Origin: an uncultured Pirellulaceae bacterium
Lineage (GTDB): Bacteria; Planctomycetota; Planctomycetia; Pirellulales; Pirellulaceae
Assembly: GCA_938083195.1 (NCBI GenBank)
Contig: CALKCK010000015.1
Span: 62,001-126,000 of the forward strand
DNA: 64,000 nt
Reading direction: 5' to 3'
Program-made: the position numbers and the translations under genes
Part shown: piece by piece, positions 1-9,209 of the stretch
How positions within the stretch are numbered: position 1 is the stretch's first letter
How the letters are laid out: every line of letters begins with the position of its first letter
The notes under the pieces: generated by a model
Databases searched by the model: none
What the model was told of the DNA's origin: nothing
What the model saw: the letters and a program-made list of their open reading frames with translations, nothing else

Positions 1-75
1 CCGGTCGTTGTCCAACCGCGCCATCAATAGTACGATTTCGACTGTTAAATTTCATTCCGAAACGGGTAGCCCCTC

Positions 76-1050
76 ATGAGCCTGATGTCTGAGTTGATGC
101 GTGAATCGGTTGACTATGCCGGGCTATTTCCACCAGCATCCCTGACACTGGACGCTGTAGTTGCTAATTACCACCAGTACGTCAATTCTAACGAACATTC
201 GATGCTGGGCCGGTTGATTATCCCCGCATCGCGACTAAGTGAATACAGCGAGATCAGGCAATCTCAAGTGAGCGATGTCTCGGCACCCAATCGCCCCTGG
301 CAGATCAGTGCACTCGTGCCACCAATAGAAGGCTTAGATGCAACAGATAGATTTCAAAAATTTGAGTCTGCGATAGAACTCATTCAAAAATTTAACACGC
401 CCAACAACCAAGAGAATACCGCCAACGACTTGGTTGATGCGATTGAAGTAAAAACACCTAACCTTACTACCGTCGAAGCCACAATCGCCCGACTCCCGTC
501 GGACATTCATTCATTCCTGGAACTCCCACACACCGAGGACCCCAGTGATTTAATTAATCGAATTGCAAGCGAACCCTCGGGGAAAAATCTATTTGCAAAA
601 ATTCGCACCGGAGGCACGGCGGCTCATTTAATCCCCACTCCAGAACAAGTGGCTAGATTCATTTGGAATTGCGCGAGCTCACGAGTGGCGTTTAAAGCAA
701 CCGCAGGCCTTCATCATCCTATTCGTAGCGATTATCGATTAACTTACGAATCCGATTCAAAAACCGCAACGATGTTTGGTTTTCTAAATGTCTTCTATGC
801 CACCATGATGAGCTGGGAACATGCAATTAGTATCGATGAGCTGACAGAAATTCTGTCGGCAACAGAACCAACTCAATTCAGAGCCACCGAGAATGAGATT
901 CTCTGGGGAGACCGCATGGTTCAAGCCGACCGAGTTAAAACGCTACGAAGCCAATCCATCATTTCCTTCGGCTCATGTTCATTCCTTGAGCCAACGACCG
1001 AACTCCAAGACATCCCGGGGCAGAGCCACAAGTCTCTCTTCCCTGCCTAA
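76..1050 (+). CDS. Conserved hypothetical protein next to fumarylacetoacetase
   Basis: A 324-residue protein I do not recognise by name. It has no signal peptide or membrane segment and reads as a soluble cytosolic protein. The C-terminal half has a motif-rich stretch (KATAGLHHP, about residues 211-219, followed by FGFLNVFYATMM) that looks like the core of a folded enzyme. The stop lies only 42 bases before the fumarylacetoacetase ATG on the same strand, so the two are probably co-transcribed, suggesting (inference only) a role linked to tyrosine/homogentisate breakdown. ATG 76 is the first in-frame start. A second ATG at 85 is possible, and neither has a clear Shine-Dalgarno. The 75 bases before it hold no recognisable gene. 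Confidence 0.8.
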   Translation: MSLMSELMRESVDYAGLFPPASLTLDAVVANYHQYVNSNEHSMLGRLIIPASRLSEYSEIRQSQVSDVSAPNRPWQISALVPPIEGLDATDRFQKFESAIELIQKFNTPNNQENTANDLVDAIEVKTPNLTTVEATIARLPSDIHSFLELPHTEDPSDLINRIASEPSGKNLFAKIRTGGTAAHLIPTPEQVARFIWNCASSRVAFKATAGLHHPIRSDYRLTYESDSKTATMFGFLNVFYATMMSWEHAISIDELTEILSATEPTQFRATENEILWGDRMVQADRVKTLRSQSIISFGSCSFLEPTTELQDIPGQSHKSLFPA

Positions 1051-1092
1051 AACCAAACCGATTTGCCCAACTTACCGGAAAGAGCAACTCCC

Positions 1093-2439
1093 ATGTACGC
1101 CCTCAATGCAACCCACTCTCGCGATTTAGTTTCCTGGGTTGAAAGCGCCAATCAACCCGGAACTGATTTCCCAATTCAAAATCTTCCTTATTGCGTCTTT
1201 CAAACTCCCGACAATCCTGCGTCGATTGGAATTGGGATTGGTGACCAAATCCTCAACTTGCGGGCGTGTGGCGAGGCAGGCTTGCTGAGCTCTGAGTTTG
1301 CCTTAGTCAGCCAACAAACCACGCTCAACTCACTGATGGCTCTTCCCCCCACGCAACAGACTCAACTACGGGCCAGAATCGTTGAGTTACTTAGCGAAGG
1401 CTCCCCAGACGCCGATAGAATTGCAAGCGATGCACTTGTCTCGCAAGCAAACGCTGATTTTTTATTACCCTGTAACATTGGTGACTACTCGGACTTTTAC
1501 GCCTCGGTCTATCATGCTACCAACGTCGGTAGCATGTTCCGACCAGACAATCCGCTGCTACCCAATTACAAACATATTCCAATTGGCTATCACGGCAGAG
1601 CCTCAAGTATTGTCGTTAGTGGCACGCCTATTCGCCGCCCGGTTGGTCAACTCTCTCCTGCTGAACCTGGATCTGCACCTACCCGTGACGCATGCAAATT
1701 GTTCGACTACGAATTAGAGGTTGGCTGTCTTGTTGGACAAGGAAACCAGCTGGGCGACTCGGTCTCAATTGATGATGCCGAATCACATATATTTGGACTG
1801 ACTTTGCTCAACGATTGGTCTGCCCGCGACATCCAAAAATGGGAATACCAACCCCTCGGCCCATTCCTGGCAAAATCATTCGCCAGTACGATCTCTCCGT
1901 GGGTCGTAACGATGGAAGCACTCGCACCTTTCCGATGCCCCGAATTCCAAAGGGACTCCGGAGATCCTCGTCCGCTGGATTACCTTGCGAGCGACTCCAA
2001 TTCGCAATTTGGAGGAATCGACCTGCAACTCGAGGTCTACCTTTTAACCGAACAAATGCAACAACAGGGATTCGAGCCCAAACTCCTGACGCGAGGAAGT
2101 TTCACAAACCTCTACTGGACCTTCGCTCAAATGTTGACCCATCACAGTAGCAATGGGTGCAATCTACGCCCCGGAGATATGCTGGGAAGCGGTACGGTCA
2201 GCGGCCTGACGCGCGACTCCAGAGGATGCATGCTTGAACTAACCTGGGACGGCGATCAACAAAACGCTTTACCCGGAAGCCAGAGAACACCAATTAAACT
2301 TCCAACGGGTGAGGAGCGGAAATTCCTCGCCGACGGTGACAGCGTGATTTTCCGGGGATTCTGTGAAACCAGTGACCATCGGCGGATCGGATTTGGGGTT
2401 TGCATGGGACAAGTCCTACCGGCTGCTCAAACAGAGTAA
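1093..2439 (+). CDS. fahA: Fumarylacetoacetase
   Basis: Hydrolyses fumarylacetoacetate to fumarate and acetoacetate, the last step of tyrosine/homogentisate catabolism, in the cytosol. It has the N-terminal FAH domain and the C-terminal catalytic domain. Expected active-site elements are visible: DFYASVYHATNVG (metal Asp and catalytic His), DYELEVG (two metal-binding Glu), NDWSARDIQKWEYQPLGPF (Asp) and the following Lys in LAKSF. The 448 residues fit the family, which is usually 420-440. The frame opens at TTG 1063, but ATG 1093 is preferred because GGAAAG lies about 10 bases upstream and the protein then begins at the usual family position. It follows the hypothetical gene at 76-1050, probably in one operon. 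Confidence 0.95.
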   Translation: MYALNATHSRDLVSWVESANQPGTDFPIQNLPYCVFQTPDNPASIGIGIGDQILNLRACGEAGLLSSEFALVSQQTTLNSLMALPPTQQTQLRARIVELLSEGSPDADRIASDALVSQANADFLLPCNIGDYSDFYASVYHATNVGSMFRPDNPLLPNYKHIPIGYHGRASSIVVSGTPIRRPVGQLSPAEPGSAPTRDACKLFDYELEVGCLVGQGNQLGDSVSIDDAESHIFGLTLLNDWSARDIQKWEYQPLGPFLAKSFASTISPWVVTMEALAPFRCPEFQRDSGDPRPLDYLASDSNSQFGGIDLQLEVYLLTEQMQQQGFEPKLLTRGSFTNLYWTFAQMLTHHSSNGCNLRPGDMLGSGTVSGLTRDSRGCMLELTWDGDQQNALPGSQRTPIKLPTGEERKFLADGDSVIFRGFCETSDHRRIGFGVCMGQVLPAAQTE

Positions 2440-2570
2440 AACATTCCACAAATTGCATCTGCAAATCGTTCAAAGCCATTTCAAACTGGCTTCACCGCGT
2501 TCCCGTTGGAGAAATAAGATAGAATAAGACGACTGACAACTGGATGGCGGGAGCCAGTTTTTCAAAACAT

Positions 2571-2586
2571 GCCAGTTAAAACTGGC
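2571..2586. repeat. Palindrome GCCAGTT-AA-AACTGGC
   Basis: Perfect inverted repeat with 7-base arms and a 2-base centre. A further GCCAGTTTT at 2553 can alternatively pair with AAAACTGGC at 2578-2586. No T-run follows on either strand, so it does not look like an intrinsic terminator. Function unknown. Confidence 0.45.
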
Positions 2587-2848
2587 TAAGATAATCGCAT
2601 AGGAGATTCGAGTTGTAGACTTGCAAGGGACTTTCCATTGGTTAATCCAATGCAGAAGTTTACGAAGCCTGAATAACTTGGGCAGACACCACGGATCGCT
2701 GTGACAAATTGGCCACAACCACATTTTGCGAAACTCGTGATATAGAGCGACACTTGCTCGGTTAATATAATTCACAGATCGCGTTTTTTAACCAATTAAA
2801 ACTGTGATTTAGACATCTTAACTGGGGACATAAACAGGACATCCAGTC

Positions 2849-2863
2849 GGACAAAACTTGTCC
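2849..2863. promoter_or_regulatory. Possible operator GGACAA-N3-TTGTCC
   Basis: Perfect 6-base inverted repeat with a 3-base spacer, located 52 bases upstream of the GTG of the lipoprotein gene that precedes ccsBA. Similar TTGTC/GACAA half-sites are clustered upstream of the cytochrome c / oxidase operon at 48265-48303. Binding by a regulator is inference. Confidence 0.3.
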
Positions 2864-2914
2864 ACATTTAATATTGCACAACTGGGAAATGCCCAAGGAA
2901 CAATCGGTTAGCGC

Positions 2915-4003
2915 GTGAATAAATTAAACAGAACCATCGCTTTAGGCTCCATAACAGTCCTCCTCCTTTCGCTCCATCTGGGATGTTCCAAGGAAGACGA
3001 AATTAGAGTTCAAACAATTCCCAAAGGGCGATCCGACTTAGCAAAGCTTCGGCAAGCTACACTGCCTCCCATTAATTCCTCCTTGGCGAGTACAAACCAA
3101 TCGACTCGGATGGTCGTCGCAGTGTTTCAGAACCCCGAGGCAACTTGGTTTTTCAAAGTTTCGGGGCCGGCAGAGCAAGTCGCGGCTACCGAAAAATCCT
3201 GGAGACCTTTCCTGGACACGATCTCTTTCGATGGCAATAAGCCCTCTTGGGATATGCCCAGCGACTGGGTTACTGGTACTGAAAAACCGATGCGATACGC
3301 GACGCTCAAGATTGGCTCATTTTCACCTCCACTGGAAATGGCAATCTCGAGTTTGGGCCCAAAGCAAGATCTGCTACTCAATGCAAACCGTTGGCTTGGC
3401 CAAATTGGATTACCGCCAACCAACTCCGAGAATTTGAAGACGACGATCGAACCAATAAAAACTGAAAATGTCGAATTTCTCTTGTTTGATAAAACGGGGC
3501 AGGGCTCTGGTAAAATGACTCCTCCCTTTGCTGGAGGGGCACAACCGCCACGGCAACCTGTCCAACCTCCCGCACGGGCTCCCAAGCCAAACGTTAGTTT
3601 TGAAACTCCATCAGGCTGGAATGCTGGGCCGACCAATTCGATGGTAAAAGTCAGACTAACCAAAGAAACCGATGACGGAAAAGCTCAGATCACTGTCATC
3701 GAAATGCCGGCATCTGCCAATACATGGGAACCCAATGTTCAACGATGGCAGCAACAATTTGGCCTAGGCGGACTCTCTGCATCTGAAGTCAGCGACCGCG
3801 TATCAGACATAACCGTTGGTGGTGTTGCAGGAAAAATCGTCGACCTCATCGACATGAATTCTGATTCAGATAGTGGCGGCATCGCTGCGATGGTCAAGCA
3901 GGGAGATTCAGCTTGGTTTCTAAAATTGTCTGGCGAAAAAAACTTAGTTGATGCCAACCGCGAATCATTCAAAGCATTCCTCAATACGCTACAGTTCAAA
4001 TAA
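2915..4003 (+). CDS. Lipoprotein with mirrored internal duplication
   Basis: A 362-residue predicted lipoprotein of unknown function. The signal sequence ends in LHLGC, with Cys24 as the lipidation site. After cleavage there are two related halves separated by a proline-rich linker (about residues 205-225). The first half reads module B (WFFKVSG...FLDTISF) then module A (PSDW...RWLGQIGL). The second reads module A (PSGW...RWQQQFGL) then module B (WFLKLSG...FLNTLQF), giving a B-A-A-B arrangement. The start is GTG 2915, the only one giving an intact lipoprotein signal. It ends 50 bases before ccsBA on the same strand, so co-expression with cytochrome c maturation is plausible. Confidence 0.85.
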   Translation: MNKLNRTIALGSITVLLLSLHLGCSKEDEIRVQTIPKGRSDLAKLRQATLPPINSSLASTNQSTRMVVAVFQNPEATWFFKVSGPAEQVAATEKSWRPFLDTISFDGNKPSWDMPSDWVTGTEKPMRYATLKIGSFSPPLEMAISSLGPKQDLLLNANRWLGQIGLPPTNSENLKTTIEPIKTENVEFLLFDKTGQGSGKMTPPFAGGAQPPRQPVQPPARAPKPNVSFETPSGWNAGPTNSMVKVRLTKETDDGKAQITVIEMPASANTWEPNVQRWQQQFGLGGLSASEVSDRVSDITVGGVAGKIVDLIDMNSDSDSGGIAAMVKQGDSAWFLKLSGEKNLVDANRESFKAFLNTLQFK

Positions 4004-4053
4004 TTTTTTAAAATTCAGTCTTGAAAATCCTGAATCAGAAATAGAGCGTCCCC

Positions 4054-7000
4054 ATGGCTACGAGTACCGTTAGCAACAAGGCATCCGCCCGAACCCAACC
4101 GATTACTTTCATCGACGTTGCCAAGGCCGTCATCATGCCGCTGGCTTCATTGAAACTAACGGTGTTTCTGTTGGTGCTCGCGGTCTTCATCACGTTCGTG
4201 GCCACCTTGGACCAAACACGGAGTGACGTCTATATCGTCAAAATGAAACATTTTGACAACTTCTTTGTCGAAGTTCCTTTCCAAACATTTTTCGTGCCTC
4301 GCTGGTTTCCCGATCGCCAGAACATCCCTGGCAGCTTTTACCTACCCAGCGGATTGACCGTGCTCGTCCTGATGCTGATGAATCTTTCCGCAGCACACCT
4401 GCTTCGATTCCGTCTTCATGCCAAAGGCAAAACATTGCTGGTTGGGCTACTTGCGACAGCTTTCTCTGCATTTCTGACGTGGGCTATTATTTTTAGCGGT
4501 CAGGGTGGCCAGGGCATGCAAAACAGTCCCCCGCTCTCATGGCAACAACTTTGGACAATCATGCAGATTGGAATTTTACTGCTTGGAATTGGTTCCATTT
4601 ATGCCTGCGTTAAGATGGAAAAAGATCGCAAAATTGAACGGATCTTACTGGGTCTTTCTTCGCTGATTTTAATCGCTGTTTTTGGCGGTACGATGCTGCT
4701 GGGTGAAGATGCGTTCATTGGAGATTCTGCCATGCGCATTTTATGGCAACTCATCCAGGCCACTGTCGCTGCCTTGGTTGCTTACGCCGCCTGCGTCATT
4801 CTGTTCCGTCGCAAGGCCGGAATTGTCCTTCTTCACCTTGGTGTTGCCGGTTTGATGCTCAATGAAATTTACGTTACGACAACAAACGAAGAACAGCGAA
4901 TGTCAATCGTTGAAGGACAAACAATCAGCCATGCGATGGACATCCGTGCCACCGAGATGGCCATCATTGATGTCTCGGATCCAGAATTCGACAGTATTAT
5001 TGCTATTCCGGGAAAGGAACTTGAAAAGCAGAAATTAATCGTTTCTGAAGAACTGCCTTTTGACGTGAAATGCCTGCAGTACATTCCAAACTCCGACATC
5101 ACCAGAATCAACACCAGCGACCTCGTCAGCAATGCCGGTATCGGTTTGGAATGGAAAGCGACTTCGATTCCCATTTCGACGGGTACTGACACCGATCAAG
5201 CGGTCGATTTTGCTTCTGCTTACGTTGAGTTATTTAAAGATGAAAAATCGCTTGGCGTCTATTTAATCACTCAACTCAATGACCCTAGTCAAGACAACTC
5301 GGTGACGGTGGGCGACAAAACTTACCAAATAGCATTACGATTTAAAACCGAGTACAAACCCTACGCAATCACTCTCAATGATGCCCAACGGGAAAACTAT
5401 ATCGGGACAACGACGCCTCGCTTTTATGGTTCGGAAATCCAACTGGAGGATTTTGAATCGGGAATTTCAAGCGAACAACTTATTTGGATGAACAACCCAC
5501 TCCGCTATTCGGGTGAGACTTTTTACCAAAGTCAAATGAGCGAGCTTGCCAACGGGGACCAAATCTCTATTCTGCAGATTGTAAAAAACAAAGGCTGGAT
5601 GATTCCCTACGTTTGCTGCATGTTCTCAGTCGTCGGCCTACTTGCTCAATTCGGTAGCTCACTCCTAGGTTTTTTAGAAAAAAGCAGAAAATCACCTCGG
5701 TCGACTAAATCCCCGGACCTCACGAGCGACATTGCCTCAAATGAGCATGGTACTGGTCGCTTCTCAGCCTATACCTCGGGAAAACGAAAGTGGGTCATTC
5801 CCATTGCTTTCTGTTTATTGATGGCAGGATGGAGCCTGAAAGAGGGAGCCTCTGATTCCAAAAAGGCTATCGTCAAAGACATGCGACTCGACCGATTTGG
5901 CGAGATTCCAATCACAATCAATGGTCGAGTCCAACCACTCGATTCGTTTGCTCGAAATACAGCGAGACAGCTAAGTAAACGAGAAGCCGTTGCAGACGGC
6001 AATAATCAAAATCAGCCTGCAATCCGCTGGCTTGCAGACAATCTTTTTGAGGCAGAAGGATTCGATCAGTATCGCGTCTTTCGGATCGAAGATTTAAGCA
6101 TCATCAATGCGTTAAGCCTTCCGTCAACTTTGACCGAATCGAGAGCAAGGAAATTTAAATACACTTTTGCGGAAATATTGGCTGCAGACAACGAACTCAA
6201 GAAACTGTTGCCCAATCGACAGGCGAGGGACGAAGATTGGACTGTTTTCCAGAAACGTCTTCTGAGTGTTCGGGACGCTTTGCAAAAAGTCTATGGCTTA
6301 AAACTGATGCTCGGCCCAGTGAATTCAACCGACTTAAACAATCTCCCAATTCTCGAAGGTCTTGAGGAAGCAAGCCGTAATATTGAGTCACCCTTGATCC
6401 CACTGATCCTTCCCACTTCTGGGGAAGAGCTTCCATGGGCGTCTTTTTTTTCCGGTCGATCCAAGGCGTGGTTAGCCACGGTCGCTGCGAAATTCGACTG
6501 CAAAACGACAACAGAATTGAGCAAGGTCATCGTAGAATTAGAGATCCTTCCAATTATTAAGCCGCAGGTTGTGCGTGCGGCAAGCATCGGTTTCCTACTC
6601 GAAGATCCCATCATTCGTCAGCAACTTGAAACATCAATTGGAACAACTGACAGAGAGCAAATTGCAAAGTTTCTTTTAGATAACTGGGACCAAATCCCAG
6701 CCGCGACTCAGGCTGCGATTGAAAGCAGTGACAATCCACTTGTTGACTCTCTTGTTGCCCAAAACGTCGCCGTCGCCGAGAAAAATCTGGCCGCGAATAT
6801 TTTAGAAATAAACAACGGCGAAACCGAGATTAAACAAGACAATAGCAAGTTCTACGAACTGCTAACGAAACTTAGTCCAGCTTATCTCTCTCAGGATTCG
6901 ACAGCGTTTAACACGGCCGTGGAAGACTATTTGGCAGAAATTAAAGCAACACAGCCAACCGGTTACAGCAGCCGAAAATTTAGCGTCGAAAAAATTTACA

Positions 7001-7947
7001 ACAGTTATTCACCGTTTTACCTTGCCACTGCGATTTACTTATTGGCGTTTATTACTGCTTGTTTTGGCTGGATTGGACTACACCAACTCTGGAATCGCGT
7101 TTCAAGTTCGTTAATCATTCTGGGACTAGGCTGGCAAATTACGGGCTTGATTTTCCGGGTAATTATTTCCGGTCGACCTCCAGTTACCAACCTCTATTCT
7201 TCCGCCCTATTTGTCTCGATGGGGTTAGTCATTCTGATGTTGATTGTGGAGCGAATCACAAAACTTGGAATCGGAAATGTAGTTGCCTCCCTCGGCGCAT
7301 TACTGGCTTTGATTTGGGCTTGGACAATGACGATTGTTGATGGAGATACGTTCACTGTGATGGTCGCCGTCCTGGACACTCAGTTCTGGCTCTCCACCCA
7401 CGTGATCTGCATTTCATTGGGATACAGTGCGACCTTTGCGGCAGGCATGCTCGGCTTCGCCTACCTAATTGGTCTCTTGGTAACGCCTGCATTTGCAACA
7501 GTTCAAAGACGTCGGTCATTCGTCAACTTGATTTATGGCATCGTCTGTTTTGGCCTGTTTTGCAGCTTTTTTGGAACGGTTTTAGGTGGTCTTTGGGGCG
7601 ACGATTCGTGGGGCCGATTCTGGGGCTGGGATCCTAAAGAAAATGGCGCATTGATGATCGTGCTGTGGAATGCAGTTGTCCTTCACGCTCGTTGGGGAGG
7701 CCTCGTGAAAGATCGTGGAATTGCTGCTCTGGCGATACTCGGCAATGTGGTCGTCCTGTGGTCCTGGAAGGGAGTCAACTCGATGGGAGTCGGACTTCAC
7801 GCATATGCCGGCACCGAGGATGACACCATGCAGAAAATCATCATGGTTGCGGGGGCACACGTCGTTGTTGCCGCGTTTGTTTTCATTCCCGTGAAATTCT
7901 GGATGAGCTACGCGCGCGAAGCTGCCGACAAGAAAATTCTCAGCTAA
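4054..7947 (+). CDS. ccsBA: Fused cytochrome c synthase CcsB-CcsA (System II)
   Basis: Membrane protein of 1297 residues that transports haem and attaches it to CXXCH motifs of c-type cytochromes outside the inner membrane. The N-terminal part (about 1-560) is ResB/CcsB-like: transmembrane segments near 28-50, 98-118, 125-148, 165-185, 195-215 and 230-270, a periplasmic beta-rich domain (about 275-500) and a further segment near 515-540. A second hydrophobic stretch (about 588-603) precedes a large hydrophilic central region (about 605-975). CcsA follows from about 982, with a His in FWLSTHV (near 1116), the tryptophan-rich WWD signature WGRFWGWDPKE (about 1186-1196) and a His in GLHAYAG (near 1248), the expected haem ligands and haem-handling loop. 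Related fusions are known in Bacteroidota and epsilonproteobacteria. Confidence 0.95.
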   Translation: MATSTVSNKASARTQPITFIDVAKAVIMPLASLKLTVFLLVLAVFITFVATLDQTRSDVYIVKMKHFDNFFVEVPFQTFFVPRWFPDRQNIPGSFYLPSGLTVLVLMLMNLSAAHLLRFRLHAKGKTLLVGLLATAFSAFLTWAIIFSGQGGQGMQNSPPLSWQQLWTIMQIGILLLGIGSIYACVKMEKDRKIERILLGLSSLILIAVFGGTMLLGEDAFIGDSAMRILWQLIQATVAALVAYAACVILFRRKAGIVLLHLGVAGLMLNEIYVTTTNEEQRMSIVEGQTISHAMDIRATEMAIIDVSDPEFDSIIAIPGKELEKQKLIVSEELPFDVKCLQYIPNSDITRINTSDLVSNAGIGLEWKATSIPISTGTDTDQAVDFASAYVELFKDEKSLGVYLITQLNDPSQDNSVTVGDKTYQIALRFKTEYKPYAITLNDAQRENYIGTTTPRFYGSEIQLEDFESGISSEQLIWMNNPLRYSGETFYQSQMSELANGDQISILQIVKNKGWMIPYVCCMFSVVGLLAQFGSSLLGFLEKSRKSPRSTKSPDLTSDIASNEHGTGRFSAYTSGKRKWVIPIAFCLLMAGWSLKEGASDSKKAIVKDMRLDRFGEIPITINGRVQPLDSFARNTARQLSKREAVADGNNQNQPAIRWLADNLFEAEGFDQYRVFRIEDLSIINALSLPSTLTESRARKFKYTFAEILAADNELKKLLPNRQARDEDWTVFQKRLLSVRDALQKVYGLKLMLGPVNSTDLNNLPILEGLEEASRNIESPLIPLILPTSGEELPWASFFSGRSKAWLATVAAKFDCKTTTELSKVIVELEILPIIKPQVVRAASIGFLLEDPIIRQQLETSIGTTDREQIAKFLLDNWDQIPAATQAAIESSDNPLVDSLVAQNVAVAEKNLAANILEINNGETEIKQDNSKFYELLTKLSPAYLSQDSTAFNTAVEDYLAEIKATQPTGYSSRKFSVEKIYNSYSPFYLATAIYLLAFITACFGWIGLHQLWNRVSSSLIILGLGWQITGLIFRVIISGRPPVTNLYSSALFVSMGLVILMLIVERITKLGIGNVVASLGALLALIWAWTMTIVDGDTFTVMVAVLDTQFWLSTHVICISLGYSATFAAGMLGFAYLIGLLVTPAFATVQRRRSFVNLIYGIVCFGLFCSFFGTVLGGLWGDDSWGRFWGWDPKENGALMIVLWNAVVLHARWGGLVKDRGIAALAILGNVVVLWSWKGVNSMGVGLHAYAGTEDDTMQKIIMVAGAHVVVAAFVFIPVKFWMSYAREAADKKILS

Positions 7948-7980
7948 AAGCTCTCGGCCCAAACGAAAAAACACTGCGAC

Positions 7981-9042
7981 TTACTGCTCAACCTCAGCAG
8001 CGTAATCACTCCATGCTTTGTTGATTGCACCTGCGATGTCAAGATTGCGGGTATAGGTAAACAAATATTCACCATCAATCGGTCGTGGAGCGGATTCAGA
8101 ATTGGGATAGAGATTAGCTTGCCAGCGAGACAAAAGGCCTCCTTCGAATTCACATTCAACCAATTGAACCGACGCTGATTCGGCGGCGTCCTGCGACACC
8201 GATGCCGCCAAGCTAACTTGTTCGAACCAACCTTGCAGAGACACATTCGAAATGCTCGCTTTGGGTTGAGAAAGCACCTCTCCTTTGAATAGAGCATCCG
8301 GCCCGAGAGTCGCTGGCAGGTCGACAAAAGTGTTTTTCAACAACCAACAAGGAATTGCAGATCCATTGGTGTTTAAATTAAAGCCAAGGCCATCCGCATC
8401 CTTTCGATTAATTTCCAACTCGACAAACCCGTTGACGTCGCTTTCCTTACCAATCTTAAAGGTTGCTGCCGCAAAGGCTTCAGAATGATTAGCATCCGAA
8501 TTGCCAAATTCGACCCGAAAATCGGACAGCACAATCTGTTCTCCCAATCGGACTGCGGGATTTAATTGAAATGAATTTGTCCTCGCGAACAGCCGATCAG
8601 CTTCAACCGCTAATTGTTTTTTGATTACGAGGTCCTGCTTAAACTCAATTAACAGGCGTTTCCTAATCGAACGTTTTCGAACGATGTTCTGACGAATATT
8701 TTCAATGAACAATGCGATCCCCTTATCGGAAACTCCCGTCACCTTGTTTGGAATCACAACACGATCAAATTGTTTGCCAAATTCGATTCTAGTTTCAACG
8801 GTTTCTAAAATTGACTCACCGTCGACATTTAGAAATTCTACGCCTCGAAGAATGACAGTGTACGGGCCAGGAGTTTCTACCGAATCAATCCGAGTCGTTA
8901 GCCCTAAATTGGCCTGGATCTCACGCTCCCACGTCACTGCCGTTTGTGGGTGAAAAATCCAATAACCGACGGAGGCAGTTGGAAACGCGCATAGAATCAG
9001 AAAGAGAATTCGGCACACAGCTCTGCGCTGATTGTCGCTCAT
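7981..9042 (-). CDS. Membrane-anchored hypothetical protein
   Basis: A 353-residue protein of unknown function. One hydrophobic N-terminal segment (about residues 11-30) acts as signal anchor; the rest is hydrophilic with alternating beta-like segments and phrases such as GPYTVILRGVEFLN and GFVELEINRKD, suggesting an extracytoplasmic beta-rich domain. The pattern faintly recalls AsmA-like or intermembrane lipid-transport proteins, which I cannot support further. It converges on ccsBA, with 33 bases between the stops. ATG 9042 is the natural start. Confidence 0.75.
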   Translation of the reverse strand: MSDNQRRAVCRILFLILCAFPTASVGYWIFHPQTAVTWEREIQANLGLTTRIDSVETPGPYTVILRGVEFLNVDGESILETVETRIEFGKQFDRVVIPNKVTGVSDKGIALFIENIRQNIVRKRSIRKRLLIEFKQDLVIKKQLAVEADRLFARTNSFQLNPAVRLGEQIVLSDFRVEFGNSDANHSEAFAAATFKIGKESDVNGFVELEINRKDADGLGFNLNTNGSAIPCWLLKNTFVDLPATLGPDALFKGEVLSQPKASISNVSLQGWFEQVSLAASVSQDAAESASVQLVECEFEGGLLSRWQANLYPNSESAPRPIDGEYLFTYTRNLDIAGAINKAWSDYAAEVEQ

Positions 9043-9209
9043 TTTCCTGACTTCCTTGCCAGCTAATTGATAGTTGATTAACGACGGCTTGCGTGAAAAA
9101 CAGCTCCATCTTCCGTGACTTTAGAACGGGATCCCGTGCCTCACAACCGCACAAACCCTCCGCCTTCATAATCTTGATGTTTTTCACTGAAAACACCAAT
9201 AACGATTTG

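Larger units (their letters stand above)
2440..2914. other. Intergenic region with inverted repeats, no gene seen
   Basis: No convincing coding region on either strand; the 101-codon minus-strand frame at 2470-2775 has no family resemblance. The stretch holds several copies of GCCAGTT or its complement (about 2484, 2553, 2571, 2580), two of which form the palindrome at 2571-2586. A 15-base palindrome, GGACAA-AAC-TTGTCC, sits at 2849-2863, about 50 bases before the lipoprotein start. Confidence 0.6.

Noticed and set aside
2470..2775. 101-codon minus-strand frame in the gap after fahA
   Set aside because: Composition is irregular with many Trp/Cys, no ribosome-binding site, and part of it is the GCCAGTT repeat region.
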